64,000 nucleotides of DNA from Lachnospiraceae bacterium JLR.KK002 (GCA_036941025.1 JAYMNP010000001.1:1488001-1552000), one strand, 5' to 3'. Counted from the stretch's first letter, positions 42,772 to 51,988 are shown. Notes: generated by a model from the sequence alone, not told the origin. Numbers and translations are program-made.

Positions 42772-44853
42772 TCAGGGTTCTTCCTGCTTTTTCCGCTCCG
42801 TTACATATCCGCACTGGCTGTCCGCACATACCAGCTTATTTCCCTTTTCTACCATATAGCCGCCGCATTCCGGACATTTTTCTGCGGAAGGTTTCTGCCA
42901 GGACATGAAATCGCATTCCGGATTATCCTCGCAGCCATAATATTTTCTTCCTTTTTTTGTCTTTTTCAGCACCACGTCTTTTCCGCATTTCGGACAGGCC
43001 ACGCCGATTTTCTCCAGATAAGGTTTCGTATTGCGGCATTCCGGAAATCCGGGACAGGCCAGGAATCTTCCATGGGGCCCGTATTTGATTACCATATTCC
43101 GGCCGCACAGGTCACAGACCACATCCGTAACTTCATCTTCTATCTTAATTTTTTCCAGATCTTTCTCCGCTGCCTGTACCGCTTCTTCCAGATCCGGATA
43201 GAAATTACTGACTACTGCCTTCCAGTCAATGGCTCCCTCTGCCACTTTATCCAGCAGAGATTCCATATTGGCCGTAAACCGTTCGTCCACAATCGTGGGA
43301 AATGCTTCCAGCATAATGGAATTCACCACTTCTCCCAGTTCTGTAATATAGAGATTCCGGTTCTCTTTCACCACATACCGTCTGCCCAGCAAAGTGGTGA
43401 TGGTGGGCGCATAGGTACTGGGACGCCCGATGCCCTGCTCCTCCAGCGCCCTGACCAGAGAGGCTTCTGTAAAATGGGCCGGCGGCTGGGTGAAATGCTG
43501 CTTTTCTTCCAGTTCTTTCAAATCCAGCTTCGTATCTTTATCCACAGACCTCAGCAGCACATTGTTCTCGCTCTTTTCGTCCTCGTCGCTGGTATAGACG
43601 GAAAGAAAACCTTCAAAGATAATCCGGGAAGCAGACACATGGAACCGGTAATCTCCGGCTCCGATTTTAATGGAGGTGGTCTCATACACCGCACTGCTCA
43701 TCCGGCTGGCAGCAAACCGGTTCCAGATAAGCTGATAGAGCCGGAACTGGTCCCTGCTCAGTGATTCCTTAATCATCACCGGGGTTCTGGTGATGTCAGA
43801 AGGCCGGATTGCTTCGTGGGCGTCCTGAATCTTACCGGAGCCTTTCCGCTCCTGCTCTCCGCTGGCCACATATTTCTCTCCGTAGGAAGACCCGATATAC
43901 GCTCTTGCAGCCTGGTCGGCTTCTTCCGATACCCGCACAGAGTCTGTTCTCAGATAGGTAATAACACCTACGGTCCCCTGCCCTTTGATATCTACCCCTT
44001 CATATAGCTGCTGAGCCAGCCGCATGGTTTTCTGAGTGGAGAAATTCAGCCTTTTGGCCGCTTCCTGCTGAAGCGTGCTGGTGGTGAACGGCAGAGGTGA
44101 TTTCTTTGTGCGCTCTCCCTTTTTCACATCCAGCACCTGGTATTGTTCTTTTTCCAGTTTCTTCCGAAGCTGCTCCATTTCCTCACCGGAACGGATGGTC
44201 AGCTTCCCGCTCTCATCTCCGTAAAACCGGGCGGTCAGACGCTTTTTTTCTCCCGGAACTGCAAACTGTGCTTCCAGCGTCCAGTATTCCTCCGGAATAA
44301 AGGCGTTGATTTCTTCCTCCCTGTCACAGATCATGCGCAGAGCCACAGACTGCACTCTTCCGGCGCTCAGCCCCCGTTTCACCTTGGCCCACAAAAGAGG
44401 GCTGATCCGGTAACCCACCATACGGTCCAGCATACGCCGTGCCTGCTGGGCGTCCACCAGATTCATGTCTATTTCCCTGGCCTGCTTCAGGGACGTCTTC
44501 ACTGCGTTTTTGGTGATTTCATTAAAACTGATACGGTATACGTTTTTATCTTCCAGCTTCAGCGCTTTGGATAAATGCCAGGAAATTGCCTCCCCTTCCC
44601 GGTCAGGGTCCGTTGCCAGATATATTTTTTCTGCTTTTTTCACTTCTTTGCGAAGTCCGGCAAGAATATCCCCTTTTCCTCGAATGGTAATATATTTCGG
44701 TTCATAATCATGTTCCACATCAATTCCAAGCTGGCTTTTGGGCAAATCTCTCACATGCCCGTTGGAGGCTGCCACTTCATAATTTTTTCCCAGAAATTTT
44801 TTAATTGTCTTCACCTTTGCAGGTGATTCCACGATTACCAGATACTTTGCCAT
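42772..44853 (-). CDS. topA: DNA topoisomerase I (type IA)
   Basis: Relaxes negative supercoils. Toprim domain (VESPAKVKTI at residues 8-17, DPDREGEAIS near 82-91), catalytic tyrosine in ITYLRTDSVR (around residue 300), and three C-terminal four-cysteine zinc ribbons (CDLCGRN, CPKCGKD, CPECGGY). 693 aa, complete. SD AAAAGGAGC. Lies between dprA and codY. Confidence 0.98.
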   Translation of the reverse strand: MAKYLVIVESPAKVKTIKKFLGKNYEVAASNGHVRDLPKSQLGIDVEHDYEPKYITIRGKGDILAGLRKEVKKAEKIYLATDPDREGEAISWHLSKALKLEDKNVYRISFNEITKNAVKTSLKQAREIDMNLVDAQQARRMLDRMVGYRISPLLWAKVKRGLSAGRVQSVALRMICDREEEINAFIPEEYWTLEAQFAVPGEKKRLTARFYGDESGKLTIRSGEEMEQLRKKLEKEQYQVLDVKKGERTKKSPLPFTTSTLQQEAAKRLNFSTQKTMRLAQQLYEGVDIKGQGTVGVITYLRTDSVRVSEEADQAARAYIGSSYGEKYVASGEQERKGSGKIQDAHEAIRPSDITRTPVMIKESLSRDQFRLYQLIWNRFAASRMSSAVYETTSIKIGAGDYRFHVSASRIIFEGFLSVYTSDEDEKSENNVLLRSVDKDTKLDLKELEEKQHFTQPPAHFTEASLVRALEEQGIGRPSTYAPTITTLLGRRYVVKENRNLYITELGEVVNSIMLEAFPTIVDERFTANMESLLDKVAEGAIDWKAVVSNFYPDLEEAVQAAEKDLEKIKIEDEVTDVVCDLCGRNMVIKYGPHGRFLACPGFPECRNTKPYLEKIGVACPKCGKDVVLKKTKKGRKYYGCEDNPECDFMSWQKPSAEKCPECGGYMVEKGNKLVCADSQCGYVTERKKQEEP

Positions 44854-44872
44854 TTGTCTGCTCCTTTTATGG

Positions 44873-45988
44873 TCACTTACATTCTGCCCTTCGGATATAG
44901 CAGTTCCTGTATACTTCCAGTATACATCCTTTTTCTCTCAGAGATTCCAGATTTTCCATAAGTTCTGTCAGGGAATATCCGGTTTCTGCCATAAGCTCGT
45001 CCAGATTCTTCGGACTCAAATCCAGACAACTATACACCAACCTTTCTGATTTTTCAAGTGATAATTTTTTTATTTTGACAGAAGATTCTAAAAAATTTGG
45101 AAAAAGGCCCAGTTCTTTCTGAAAGTCCTCCCAGGACAGGAAAATTCCGGCCCCCTGTCCAATCAGCCGATTGGTCCCCTGGCTCAGGGCATCTCCGACT
45201 CTGCCCGGCACCGCATAGACCTCTTTTCCCTGCTCCAGTGCAAAATCCCCGGTAATCAGCGCGCCGCTCTTTTCCCGCGCCTCCACCACCAGTACCACAT
45301 CGGACAGACCGCTGATAATCCGGTTCCTCTGAGGAAAAAAACAGGCCAGCGGCCTGGTGCCGGGAGGATATTCGGAAATCAGCCCTCCCTGGGCCGGAAG
45401 GGCCTCGTACAGTTGCCGGTTGCCGGCGGGATAGCAGATATCCACACCGCAGCCCAGAACTCCATAGGATTTCCCTCCTGCCTGCAAAGCGCCCCGTTGA
45501 CCGGCTCCGTCAATGCCGGCAGCCATGCCGCTGACTACGGAGACCCCCTGTCCGGCCAGATGATATCCCACCTGTTCCGCCACCTGTCTGCCATAGGCGG
45601 AGCAGGCTCTGGCTCCCACCACAGCCACAGCCAGTGCAGATTCCGGCGGCAGAGTCCCCCGGCAGTACAGACCGTAGGGCGGATTGTAAATCTGCTCCAG
45701 GCGGGCAGGATATTCCGAATCCTGATGCAGAATCAGCCGGATATCCTGCCGTATACAGTATGTCCGCATTTTTTCCAGTTCTTCCTCCGGAGCGCTTTGC
45801 CCCTGCTCCAGTTTTGCTCTTTCCCGTTCCGTCAGTCCAGGCAGTTTCCGAAGGCTCGCCTGTTTCATCCGGTAAAGCCCTTCTGCCCCGCCGGCCATTT
45901 CCCGCAGCCGGATTTTCTTCTTCCCCGGAAGGCAAAGCAGTCCTGCCAGCCAGTATTCGTACCTGTTATGATATGCTTCTGTCTTCAT
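44873..45988 (-). CDS. dprA: DNA-processing protein DprA
   Basis: Loads RecA on incoming single-stranded DNA in transformation. Rossmann-like core with VVGARACSAYGRQVAEQ (near residue 120), SGMAAGIDGAGQRGAL, GCGVDICYPAGN and RNRIISGLSDVVLVVEA; N-terminal SAM-like region and C-terminal winged helix. 371 aa from ATG 45988, which overlaps the comM stop as ATGA. With comM it forms a recombination pair. Confidence 0.95.
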   Translation of the reverse strand: MKTEAYHNRYEYWLAGLLCLPGKKKIRLREMAGGAEGLYRMKQASLRKLPGLTERERAKLEQGQSAPEEELEKMRTYCIRQDIRLILHQDSEYPARLEQIYNPPYGLYCRGTLPPESALAVAVVGARACSAYGRQVAEQVGYHLAGQGVSVVSGMAAGIDGAGQRGALQAGGKSYGVLGCGVDICYPAGNRQLYEALPAQGGLISEYPPGTRPLACFFPQRNRIISGLSDVVLVVEAREKSGALITGDFALEQGKEVYAVPGRVGDALSQGTNRLIGQGAGIFLSWEDFQKELGLFPNFLESSVKIKKLSLEKSERLVYSCLDLSPKNLDELMAETGYSLTELMENLESLREKGCILEVYRNCYIRRAECK

Positions 45989-47529
45989 TCCCTTTCCCAC
46001 ACCTTCCAGCCCATACTGCGGTACAGCAGGCTTTCCATAATATGCAGGCGGCCGATTGTATCGGCATGGTCCATGTCTGCAATGGTGCGGGCCACCCGAA
46101 GGGTACGGTAATACCCCCGGACACTCAAATCCATCCTGTCAAAAGACTCCTGCAGCAGTTTTTCTCCTCCCGTATCCAGCGGGCAGAATTCTTTCATGTG
46201 GGAAACCGGGATTCGACTGTTATACAGGATTCCGCTGTCTCCAAAACGTCTTCTCTGAATCTCCTGCACTTCCTGTACCCTCATTCTGACAGATTCCGAA
46301 GATTCCTCCGTCTGCCCGCCTGTAATTTCCGAAAGTTCAGGCCGCTTCACCTCCACTGTCAGATCCATGCGGTCCAGAAAAGGCCTGCTGAGTTTGCCAA
46401 AATGGCGTTCCAGAACAGCAGATGAACACCTGCATTTATTTCGGTCCGGGTAATAGCCGCAGTTACAGGGATTCATAGCCCCAATCAGCATAACGTCAGC
46501 AGGAAACTCATAGGCGCCGCTTTGCCTTACCAGACGTATCACACCTTCTTCCAGCGGCTGGCGCAGCACCTCCAGTACCTCCCGTCTGAACTCTGTCAGT
46601 TCATCCAGAAACAATACGCCTTTATGGGCCAGACTGAGTTCTCCCGGCTTTGGAACTGTTCCGCCGCCGGCCAGACCCGCTATGCTTACCGTATGGTGGG
46701 GACTTCGGAAAGGTCTTGTCCAAAACCTTCCTTCCCGCTGCCCGAACAGACCGCTGACACTGTATATTTTGGCAAGCTCCAGCCCCTCTTCTTCAAGCAG
46801 AGACGGCAGAATGGCAGATACTGCCCTGGCCGCCATGGTCTTGCCCGCTCCCGGCGGGCCTGTCATCAGCATGTTATGTCTTCCGGCTGCGGCGATTTCG
46901 CAGGCCCGTTTCAGAACCTTCTGTCCATGAAGAGCGGAAAAGTCCCAGAGTGTTTCGCCCGGCGGTTCTGATATTTCTTCCATACTGCGGACACCGGAAA
47001 ACTTTTCCGGATTCCGGTGAAATTCTTCCACCATTGCCAGTACCTGATTCAGACTGTCTCCGGGCAGGATGGTGATTCCCTTTGCGATTTCCGCCTCCCG
47101 CACGTTTCCCCTGGGCACGCAGACCGTATGCTTCCCGGCTTCCCTGGCAGCCAGCACCATGGGAAGAATTCCGGCAGTGGGGCGCAGTTCCCCGTTCAGG
47201 CCGATTTCTCCGGCAAAAAGAATCCCTTCCAGAATTTCGCCTGGAATCCTGCCATGGGCGGCCAGCACCGCAAGGGCCACCGGCAGGTCAAACCCGGTCC
47301 CTGTTTTCCGGACGTCGGCCGGATAAAAATTTACGGTAACTTTTTTGGGTGAAAGACGGATTCCGCTGTTGCGGATGGCTGCTTTCACTCGCTCTCTGGA
47401 CTCTTTCACCTCGGCGGACAGAATGCCCACCATCTCAAATACGGGCAATCCGTCGCATACGTCTGCTTCCACCTGTACGAGAACGCTCCGTATGCCCCGG
47501 ACAATGGCCGTTGATACTATACTGTACAA
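45985..47529 (-). CDS. comM: ComM/YifB-family Mg-chelatase-like AAA+ ATPase
   Basis: Branch-migration helicase that promotes integration of transformed DNA in related systems. N-terminal ChlI-like domain (residues 1-170), AAA+ core with Walker A GPPGAGKT (about 217-224) and FLDELTEF Walker B, C-terminal Mg_chelatase_C. 514 aa. It starts with TTG at 47529 with AGGAGG 5 nt upstream. Followed by dprA and topA. Confidence 0.93.
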   Translation of the reverse strand: MYSIVSTAIVRGIRSVLVQVEADVCDGLPVFEMVGILSAEVKESRERVKAAIRNSGIRLSPKKVTVNFYPADVRKTGTGFDLPVALAVLAAHGRIPGEILEGILFAGEIGLNGELRPTAGILPMVLAAREAGKHTVCVPRGNVREAEIAKGITILPGDSLNQVLAMVEEFHRNPEKFSGVRSMEEISEPPGETLWDFSALHGQKVLKRACEIAAAGRHNMLMTGPPGAGKTMAARAVSAILPSLLEEEGLELAKIYSVSGLFGQREGRFWTRPFRSPHHTVSIAGLAGGGTVPKPGELSLAHKGVLFLDELTEFRREVLEVLRQPLEEGVIRLVRQSGAYEFPADVMLIGAMNPCNCGYYPDRNKCRCSSAVLERHFGKLSRPFLDRMDLTVEVKRPELSEITGGQTEESSESVRMRVQEVQEIQRRRFGDSGILYNSRIPVSHMKEFCPLDTGGEKLLQESFDRMDLSVRGYYRTLRVARTIADMDHADTIGRLHIMESLLYRSMGWKVWERE

Positions 47530-47589
47530 AAATACCTCCTTTTGTACTGGTTCGGGAATTTGGGCAGATACACCCTTTGAAAAAAGATG

Positions 47590-47617
47590 AGTATATCATA
47601 TCACGTTTTCCTGTCTT
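47590..47617 (-). promoter_or_regulatory. Possible promoter of comM-dprA-topA
   Basis: On the minus strand AAGACA (47617-47612), 16-bp spacer, TATACT (47595-47590), about 60 bp upstream of comM. The -35 is weak, so this is tentative. The sigK-comM gap (117 bp) holds no other obvious signal. Confidence 0.3.
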
Positions 47618-47646
47618 TGAAAAGAGGATTCTGAAAAGAACTGTTA

Positions 47647-48267
47647 CTACTCAAAACATTCTTTTAATTTTTCCAGTGCCCGTTTCTCAATCCTGCTTAC
47701 ATAAGAACGGGAAATTCCCAGTTTATCTGCAATCTCCCGCTGTGTGACCGGTTTTCGATTGTACAGTCCGTACCGCCATTCAATAATTTCCCGTTCCCTT
47801 CCGTTTAAAACCTTCGGAATCATTTCATAGACCTTCCTGGTATTCCCTTTCAGTTCAATGATCTCGAAAATATCCCGGTCCATGCTCTCCACCACATCCA
47901 TCAGATTAATCTGGTTTCCTTCTTTGTCTGTTCCAATCGGCTCATACAGCGACACTTCTCTGGAGGTCTTCTTTTTTCCCCGGAAATACATGAGCAGCTC
48001 ATTGTCAATACACCGGGCCGCATAGGTGGCCAGCCGGTTTCCCCGCTCATGGTTAAAAGTGGAAATGGCTTTAATCAGCCCGATGGTTCCTATGGAAATC
48101 AGATCTTCCATATCTTCTTCCCCGTTCTGGTATTTTCTGGAAATATGCGCTACCAGTCTCAGATTTCGTTCGATCAGGGTATTTTTAGCTTCAAGGCTGC
48201 CCTCTTTCATTTTTTTCAGATAATAGGTTTCTTCCTCGGCATTCAGCGGCATTAAAAATGTTTTCAA
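47647..48267 (-). CDS. sigK: Sporulation sigma factor SigK, no pro-sequence
   Basis: Late mother-cell sigma factor. Region 2 IERNLRLVAHISRKYQNG and DLISIGTIGLIKAISTFNHERG (about residues 33-76), region 4 HTH VTQREIADKLGISRSYVSRIEKRAL (about 175-199). 206 aa. It opens at the mature-like LNAEEETYYLKKM and lacks the roughly 20-residue membrane pro-sequence of Bacillus pro-SigK, as does the C. difficile protein. Start taken as TTG 48267 with GAGGTG upstream; ATG 48252 has no site. The TTG lies in the U-tract of a hairpin (48266-48323). Not interrupted by a skin-like element. Confidence 0.88.
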   Translation of the reverse strand: MKTFLMPLNAEEETYYLKKMKEGSLEAKNTLIERNLRLVAHISRKYQNGEEDMEDLISIGTIGLIKAISTFNHERGNRLATYAARCIDNELLMYFRGKKKTSREVSLYEPIGTDKEGNQINLMDVVESMDRDIFEIIELKGNTRKVYEMIPKVLNGREREIIEWRYGLYNRKPVTQREIADKLGISRSYVSRIEKRALEKLKECFE

Positions 48268-48323
48268 AAAAGCACCTCTAAGCTGATTTATTACATACTA
48301 TGAAAAATCAGCCTTTGAAGTGC
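48266..48323 (-). promoter_or_regulatory. Terminator-like hairpin overlapping the sigK start
   Basis: On the minus strand a long stem (48323-48305 with 48289-48272, about 16 pairs, two mismatches, one bulge) is followed by T6 at 48271-48266. The sigK TTG codon (48267-48265) begins in that T-run and its GAGGTG ribosome-binding site (48278-48273) lies in the 3' arm. The structure could attenuate sigK transcription, occlude its translation, or end antisense read-through from the GH13 operon. Confidence 0.6.
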
Positions 48324-48349
48324 CTTTCCAACCGGAAAAAAGAAATCTC

Positions 48350-48378
48350 TTGCCAATTCCGGAAAAAAACGTTATACT
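48350..48378 (+). promoter_or_regulatory. Sigma-A promoter of the DUF4250 gene
   Basis: TTGCCA (48350-48355), 17-bp spacer, TATACT (48373-48378), followed 45 bp later by the DUF4250 start codon with AGGAGG. Divergent from sigK. Confidence 0.7.
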
Positions 48379-48422
48379 TTCCTCCATCAGATTATCGCAG
48401 AATGTTACAGAAGGAGGCCGCT

Positions 48423-48599
48423 ATGAATCTGCCGAAAGATCCCGTTATTTTATTAAGTTTTATCAATACCCACCTGAGAGACCGCTATCCGTCCCTGGAG
48501 GAATTCTGCAAAAGTCATAACATTTCCCAGGAGGAAATTACCGGGCCTCTGGCTGCCATTGATTATCATTATCAGCCGGAAAAAAATCAGTTTCTGTAG
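48423..48599 (+). CDS. DUF4250 domain protein
   Basis: A 58-aa protein, MNLPKDPVILLSFINTHL at its start and a C-terminal AAIDYHYQPEKNQF, matching the whole length of DUF4250, a small family common in Clostridia. Function unknown. ATG at 48423 with AGGAGG 5 nt upstream; a longer reading frame upstream has no site. Its terminator lies in the 3' end of the convergent DUF5662 gene. Confidence 0.9.
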   Translation: MNLPKDPVILLSFINTHLRDRYPSLEEFCKSHNISQEEITGPLAAIDYHYQPEKNQFL

Positions 48600-48601
48600 A
48601 A

Positions 48602-48630
48602 GATTACCGGCTTTTGCCGTAATCCTTTTT
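48602..48630 (+). terminator. Terminator of the DUF4250 gene
   Basis: GATTA-C-CGGC, TTTT loop, GCCG-TAATC, then C and T5 (48626-48630). It starts 3 bp after the DUF4250 stop and overlaps the last codons of the convergent DUF5662 gene. Confidence 0.7.
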
Positions 48631-49155
48631 CTTCAGTACCACTTGCTTAATATAGCGGAAAGTGGCATCTTCTCCCCGTTCCGCCAGCATATGCAAAAGA
48701 TGCTCCAGCAGCTTCCTGGTATCCTCGTGGAGCATGTGATACGCTTTTCCGTTCTCATAATATTCCAGAGGGCTTCTGTCCGTGTAGTCCTCTCTCAGAT
48801 AATTCTTTGACGCCGACATACGGTCGATAAACATTTCCACCACATATTTTATGGGCATTTTCATGCCTGTCATGCCCCGGTTCTCTCCTGCTCCGTAATC
48901 AATCCAGTATTCCATGTGATGCTTGTTCCTGCCCTTGTGGTGCAGCCAGGAGGACGAATAGCCTTTCTCCTTCCGCTCAATGTTGTTCGGGCTTAAATTC
49001 CCCTGAAAATACCTGCACCCCACCAGGAATTCCACAGGGGTATACTTTGACAGATCATGGAGCAGTCCCTGTCTGTACAGTCCCACGCGGAAACATCCCT
49101 TCATTACAAGCAGCTTGTGGCGGGTAATGGTTTTAAAATGCTGCCAGGCTTTCAT
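48604..49155 (-). CDS. DUF5662 family protein
   Basis: A 183-aa soluble protein. The first part, FKTITRHKLLVMKGCFRVG then GLLHDLSKYTPVEF (about residues 4-40), with an HD-like LLHDLSK, and HHKGRNKHHMEYW (about 70-82) are typical of DUF5662. Histidine/aspartate clusters suggest a metal-binding hydrolase, but no activity is established. I place the start at ATG 49155; GTG 49182 is possible. Last gene of the GH13-TraX operon. Confidence 0.88.
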   Translation of the reverse strand: MKAWQHFKTITRHKLLVMKGCFRVGLYRQGLLHDLSKYTPVEFLVGCRYFQGNLSPNNIERKEKGYSSSWLHHKGRNKHHMEYWIDYGAGENRGMTGMKMPIKYVVEMFIDRMSASKNYLREDYTDRSPLEYYENGKAYHMLHEDTRKLLEHLLHMLAERGEDATFRYIKQVVLKKKDYGKSR

Positions 49156-49185
49156 CTCTTTCTCACACTCCTGTCTGTTCACAGA

Positions 49186-49842
49186 TTACAATACATAAAC
49201 ACATATCAGGCGTATCGCCAGCAAATGGGCCGGATAGAAAAGATAAAAGAAGTATTTCATGGACGGCCCTTTCTTTCCATTATACAAAAGCATGGGAATT
49301 ACGGCAAGCCCTGCATACGCCTGAACACTCAATCCGTACATCAGGAAATTCATGGCTGCAAAAACGGCCTGTCCGGCAAAAAAATGCCGGTGAAGCAGAT
49401 AAAAACAGAGAATAAATACAATACCTGCCGCGCCGTAGTCCGTTCTCAGGACTTCTGCCAGAACCATAGCTGTCAGAAAAATGAAAAGCGAACTTAATTT
49501 TGTACGGTTTTTCTGATACTGTTCCACTACAACCAGGCCCAGAAACAGCGTAAAAAACACGTTCTGATGGCTGAAACTCAAGCCGCTGTAAAAGGCCAGG
49601 TCAAAGGGAATCTCCGACAATGCCGCAAAGGCCAGAAGCCGCAGCTCATACCTGCGTATATCACTGGTATGGACCGCCCCTTCCACCAGCAGAAAGCAGT
49701 AGATGGGGAAAGCCAGCCTTCCAATGATTCTGAGCTGTATATACTGGGGAAAAAGGACTGCTCCCACATGGTCCGTCAGCATACAGACCATGGCAATCCA
49801 TTTCAGGGTAAATCCGCTGATACCAAATTTTCGTTCTTCCAT
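49186..49842 (-). CDS. TraX family membrane protein
   Basis: A 218-aa membrane protein with about seven hydrophobic segments, opening FTLKWIAMVCMLTDHVGAVLFP and containing RIIGRLAFPIYCFLLVEG, both TraX hallmarks. F-plasmid TraX acetylates pilin; chromosomal homologues are thought to be acyltransferase-like but are uncharacterised. It begins 1 bp before the end of the GH13 gene's stop region and follows it directly. Confidence 0.9.
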   Translation of the reverse strand: MEERKFGISGFTLKWIAMVCMLTDHVGAVLFPQYIQLRIIGRLAFPIYCFLLVEGAVHTSDIRRYELRLLAFAALSEIPFDLAFYSGLSFSHQNVFFTLFLGLVVVEQYQKNRTKLSSLFIFLTAMVLAEVLRTDYGAAGIVFILCFYLLHRHFFAGQAVFAAMNFLMYGLSVQAYAGLAVIPMLLYNGKKGPSMKYFFYLFYPAHLLAIRLICVYVL

Positions 49843-51843
49843 TTATTTTCCCTGGCCCTTTGTTTTTATTTTCGTCTTCTCCCGGCCAGACTGCTTTACA
49901 GAAAGCTCCTGTTCTGGCAGAATCTCCTCCGCCGATTCCGTCCCGCTCAGCAGGCAGACGGACTGGCGCTCCACCTGAATTTCCCGGATATCCGTGAGAT
50001 ATTCCGGCTCCCGGAGCACCGCCGGTTCTTTTGCAGTGTTTAACAGCAGCTTCCATTTCATGCCGCCGGGCAGAGCAAATTTCTGAGAAACCCGCTGAAA
50101 ATTATATGCCACATACAGGCTTTCTTCCATCCCTGCATAGGCTCCGGAATAAAACATGCCCACAAAGCCCTGATTCCGGTCAAAATCCATTTTCCAGGCT
50201 CCGTCGCTGTGATAGGACAAATCGGGACATCCTCTGTTCTGATAATCCTGAAGCTGAAAGGGGTGGGGACTGCGCAGCATGGAATAATTCTTCCGGATTC
50301 CGGAAAGCTGGCTGACGTAAGCAGTCATCTGTTTTCCCACTGCAGAACGTCTCCAGTCCTTCCAGCCCGTTTCATTGTCCTGGCAATAGGCGTTGTTGTT
50401 GCCCTGCTGGCTGTTGACGCATTCATCCCCCATCCAGAGCATGGGAATCCCCTGGGCAAAGAACAGGACTGCCAGGGCGTTCTTCACCTGGCGCCTGCGC
50501 AGTTCATTCACCTGACGCTTACGGCTGATTCCTTCCTGTCCGCAGTTGCCGCTGCAGTTCCAGTCATTTCCGTCCCGGTTTTCCTCCCGGTTCTGCTCGT
50601 TATGCTTATGTTCATAGGAAAAAGAATCCCACAGGGTAAACCCGTTATTCTCCGCTATAAAATTCACAAAGCCCTGATGTTCCTGCTGCCTGCGCATCTG
50701 ACAGGCAAATTCATGTATACTGCCTCCCTGGTGATTCAGGCTCCTGCGCACGCCATAGAGAAATCCTTCGTTATAAGTAAACAGCAGAGGCCCGAACCGC
50801 CGGCTGTCCTCCGCCAGCTCCTCTCTGAAATTCTCATGGAAAAGTTTGCAGCCGCTGAGCCTGCCGTCCAGAGCCGCCAGCTCCGCCATTGCCGGGCTCC
50901 CCATCAATCGGAATCCATCTACATGATATTCCCTGTGCCAGTAACGCAGAACATCAATAATTAAATGAGGGTTTGTCTTTTCCGGAAAGTAAAATTCCAG
51001 AATACATTCCATTTCCTTCTCGTGTATTTTCTGAATCAGCCGTTTCAGGTTATCCGGGTCGTGATTTCTGCCCAGATACGACGCTTTGGGGGCAAAGTAG
51101 CTTCCGGACGTATATCCCCAGTAATTAATCAGATCTCTGGGGTGTTCCTGCACCTTGGTCTTATCCAGCATGATAATTTCTTCAAATTCATACAAAGGCA
51201 TAAAGAGCAGTGTGGTAATCCCCAGTTCCTTCAGATAATCCAGCTTCCGCTCCACTGCTTCCACAGTTCCCCGGCGTCTGTCCTTTCCCTGCATACCCAT
51301 GGAAAAGCCGCGTACGTGGAGTTTGTAAATTATCATATCTTCTTTTTTAATTCTTCTGCATTCCTTATCTTTCCAGGAAAAATCAGAAAAATAAAAAGAA
51401 CTTTTAATTTTTCCCGGACTTTCTTCCCGGATTTGCTTTTCCGGGGAAACATGGTCCGCCGGCGGAAGTTCCTCCTTCATCCTCTTTCTTTCTTTTTCCG
51501 GGACAAAGGGTTCCGCTTTCTGTTCTCCGGGCCTGCGGGCCTCATCTGCCCAGATTTCCCGCCCGGTAATTCTGCGGGCATAGAGGTCTGTCACCTCTTC
51601 CCCGTTTATTTCATAATTGTAATCATAATTTTTCCAGTCCAGTCCGCGAATTCCAATTGTATATACTGTATCATCATTATGCTGCACTTCCATGGAAATT
51701 TTCCGGACCGGACTGTCATCTTTGGGATATAACAGCAGATTGCAGACGGAATTCCCTGCTGCCTGAACGAAAAACGAAATGGTATCCTTTTGCTTTGTTA
51801 CGCCTGCTTTTTCCTGATTTCCGGAACAGATTTGAAAATTCAT
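49843..51843 (-). CDS. GH13 glycogen-debranching-like protein, catalytic residues degenerate
   Basis: A 666-aa relative of GlgX/isoamylase-type debranching enzymes. An N-terminal CBM48-like region is followed by a GH13 barrel with INYWGYTSGSYFAPKASYLG, HVDGFRLMGSP and the later QGNNNAYCQDNETGWKDW. The nucleophile Asp of the usual GFRFD motif is Met314, and the His-Asp pair of the fourth GH13 motif is Asn399-Asn400; the acid/base Glu337 is kept. It is therefore probably not a working hydrolase but a carbohydrate-binding or regulatory protein. No signal peptide. SD GGGAGG. First gene of an operon with TraX and DUF5662. Confidence 0.88.
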   Translation of the reverse strand: MNFQICSGNQEKAGVTKQKDTISFFVQAAGNSVCNLLLYPKDDSPVRKISMEVQHNDDTVYTIGIRGLDWKNYDYNYEINGEEVTDLYARRITGREIWADEARRPGEQKAEPFVPEKERKRMKEELPPADHVSPEKQIREESPGKIKSSFYFSDFSWKDKECRRIKKEDMIIYKLHVRGFSMGMQGKDRRRGTVEAVERKLDYLKELGITTLLFMPLYEFEEIIMLDKTKVQEHPRDLINYWGYTSGSYFAPKASYLGRNHDPDNLKRLIQKIHEKEMECILEFYFPEKTNPHLIIDVLRYWHREYHVDGFRLMGSPAMAELAALDGRLSGCKLFHENFREELAEDSRRFGPLLFTYNEGFLYGVRRSLNHQGGSIHEFACQMRRQQEHQGFVNFIAENNGFTLWDSFSYEHKHNEQNREENRDGNDWNCSGNCGQEGISRKRQVNELRRRQVKNALAVLFFAQGIPMLWMGDECVNSQQGNNNAYCQDNETGWKDWRRSAVGKQMTAYVSQLSGIRKNYSMLRSPHPFQLQDYQNRGCPDLSYHSDGAWKMDFDRNQGFVGMFYSGAYAGMEESLYVAYNFQRVSQKFALPGGMKWKLLLNTAKEPAVLREPEYLTDIREIQVERQSVCLLSGTESAEEILPEQELSVKQSGREKTKIKTKGQGK

Positions 51844-51959
51844 ATGTGCCTCCCTTGATGTCTTCCTCTTCTCTGTAACTGTCCTGTCTCTTTCGTTCTG
51901 CCTTCTTTATTCACTGCGGGAGAACCGATTCTGGAACAATTGTTTCTGTCTACTTCTGT

Positions 51960-51988
51960 ATTATAGCAACTTCTCAAAGATTTGGAAA
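51960..51988 (-). promoter_or_regulatory. Sigma-A promoter of the GH13-TraX-DUF5662 operon
   Basis: On the minus strand TTTCCA (51988-51983), 17-bp spacer, TATAAT (51965-51960), about 115 bp upstream of the GH13 ATG and just beyond the end of the fatty-acid operon. No clear terminator was seen between 51989 and 52013. Confidence 0.6.

Noticed and set aside
47647..48267. sigK considered as split by a skin-like element
   Set aside because: Regions 2 to 4 are continuous in one frame; only the pro-sequence is missing.
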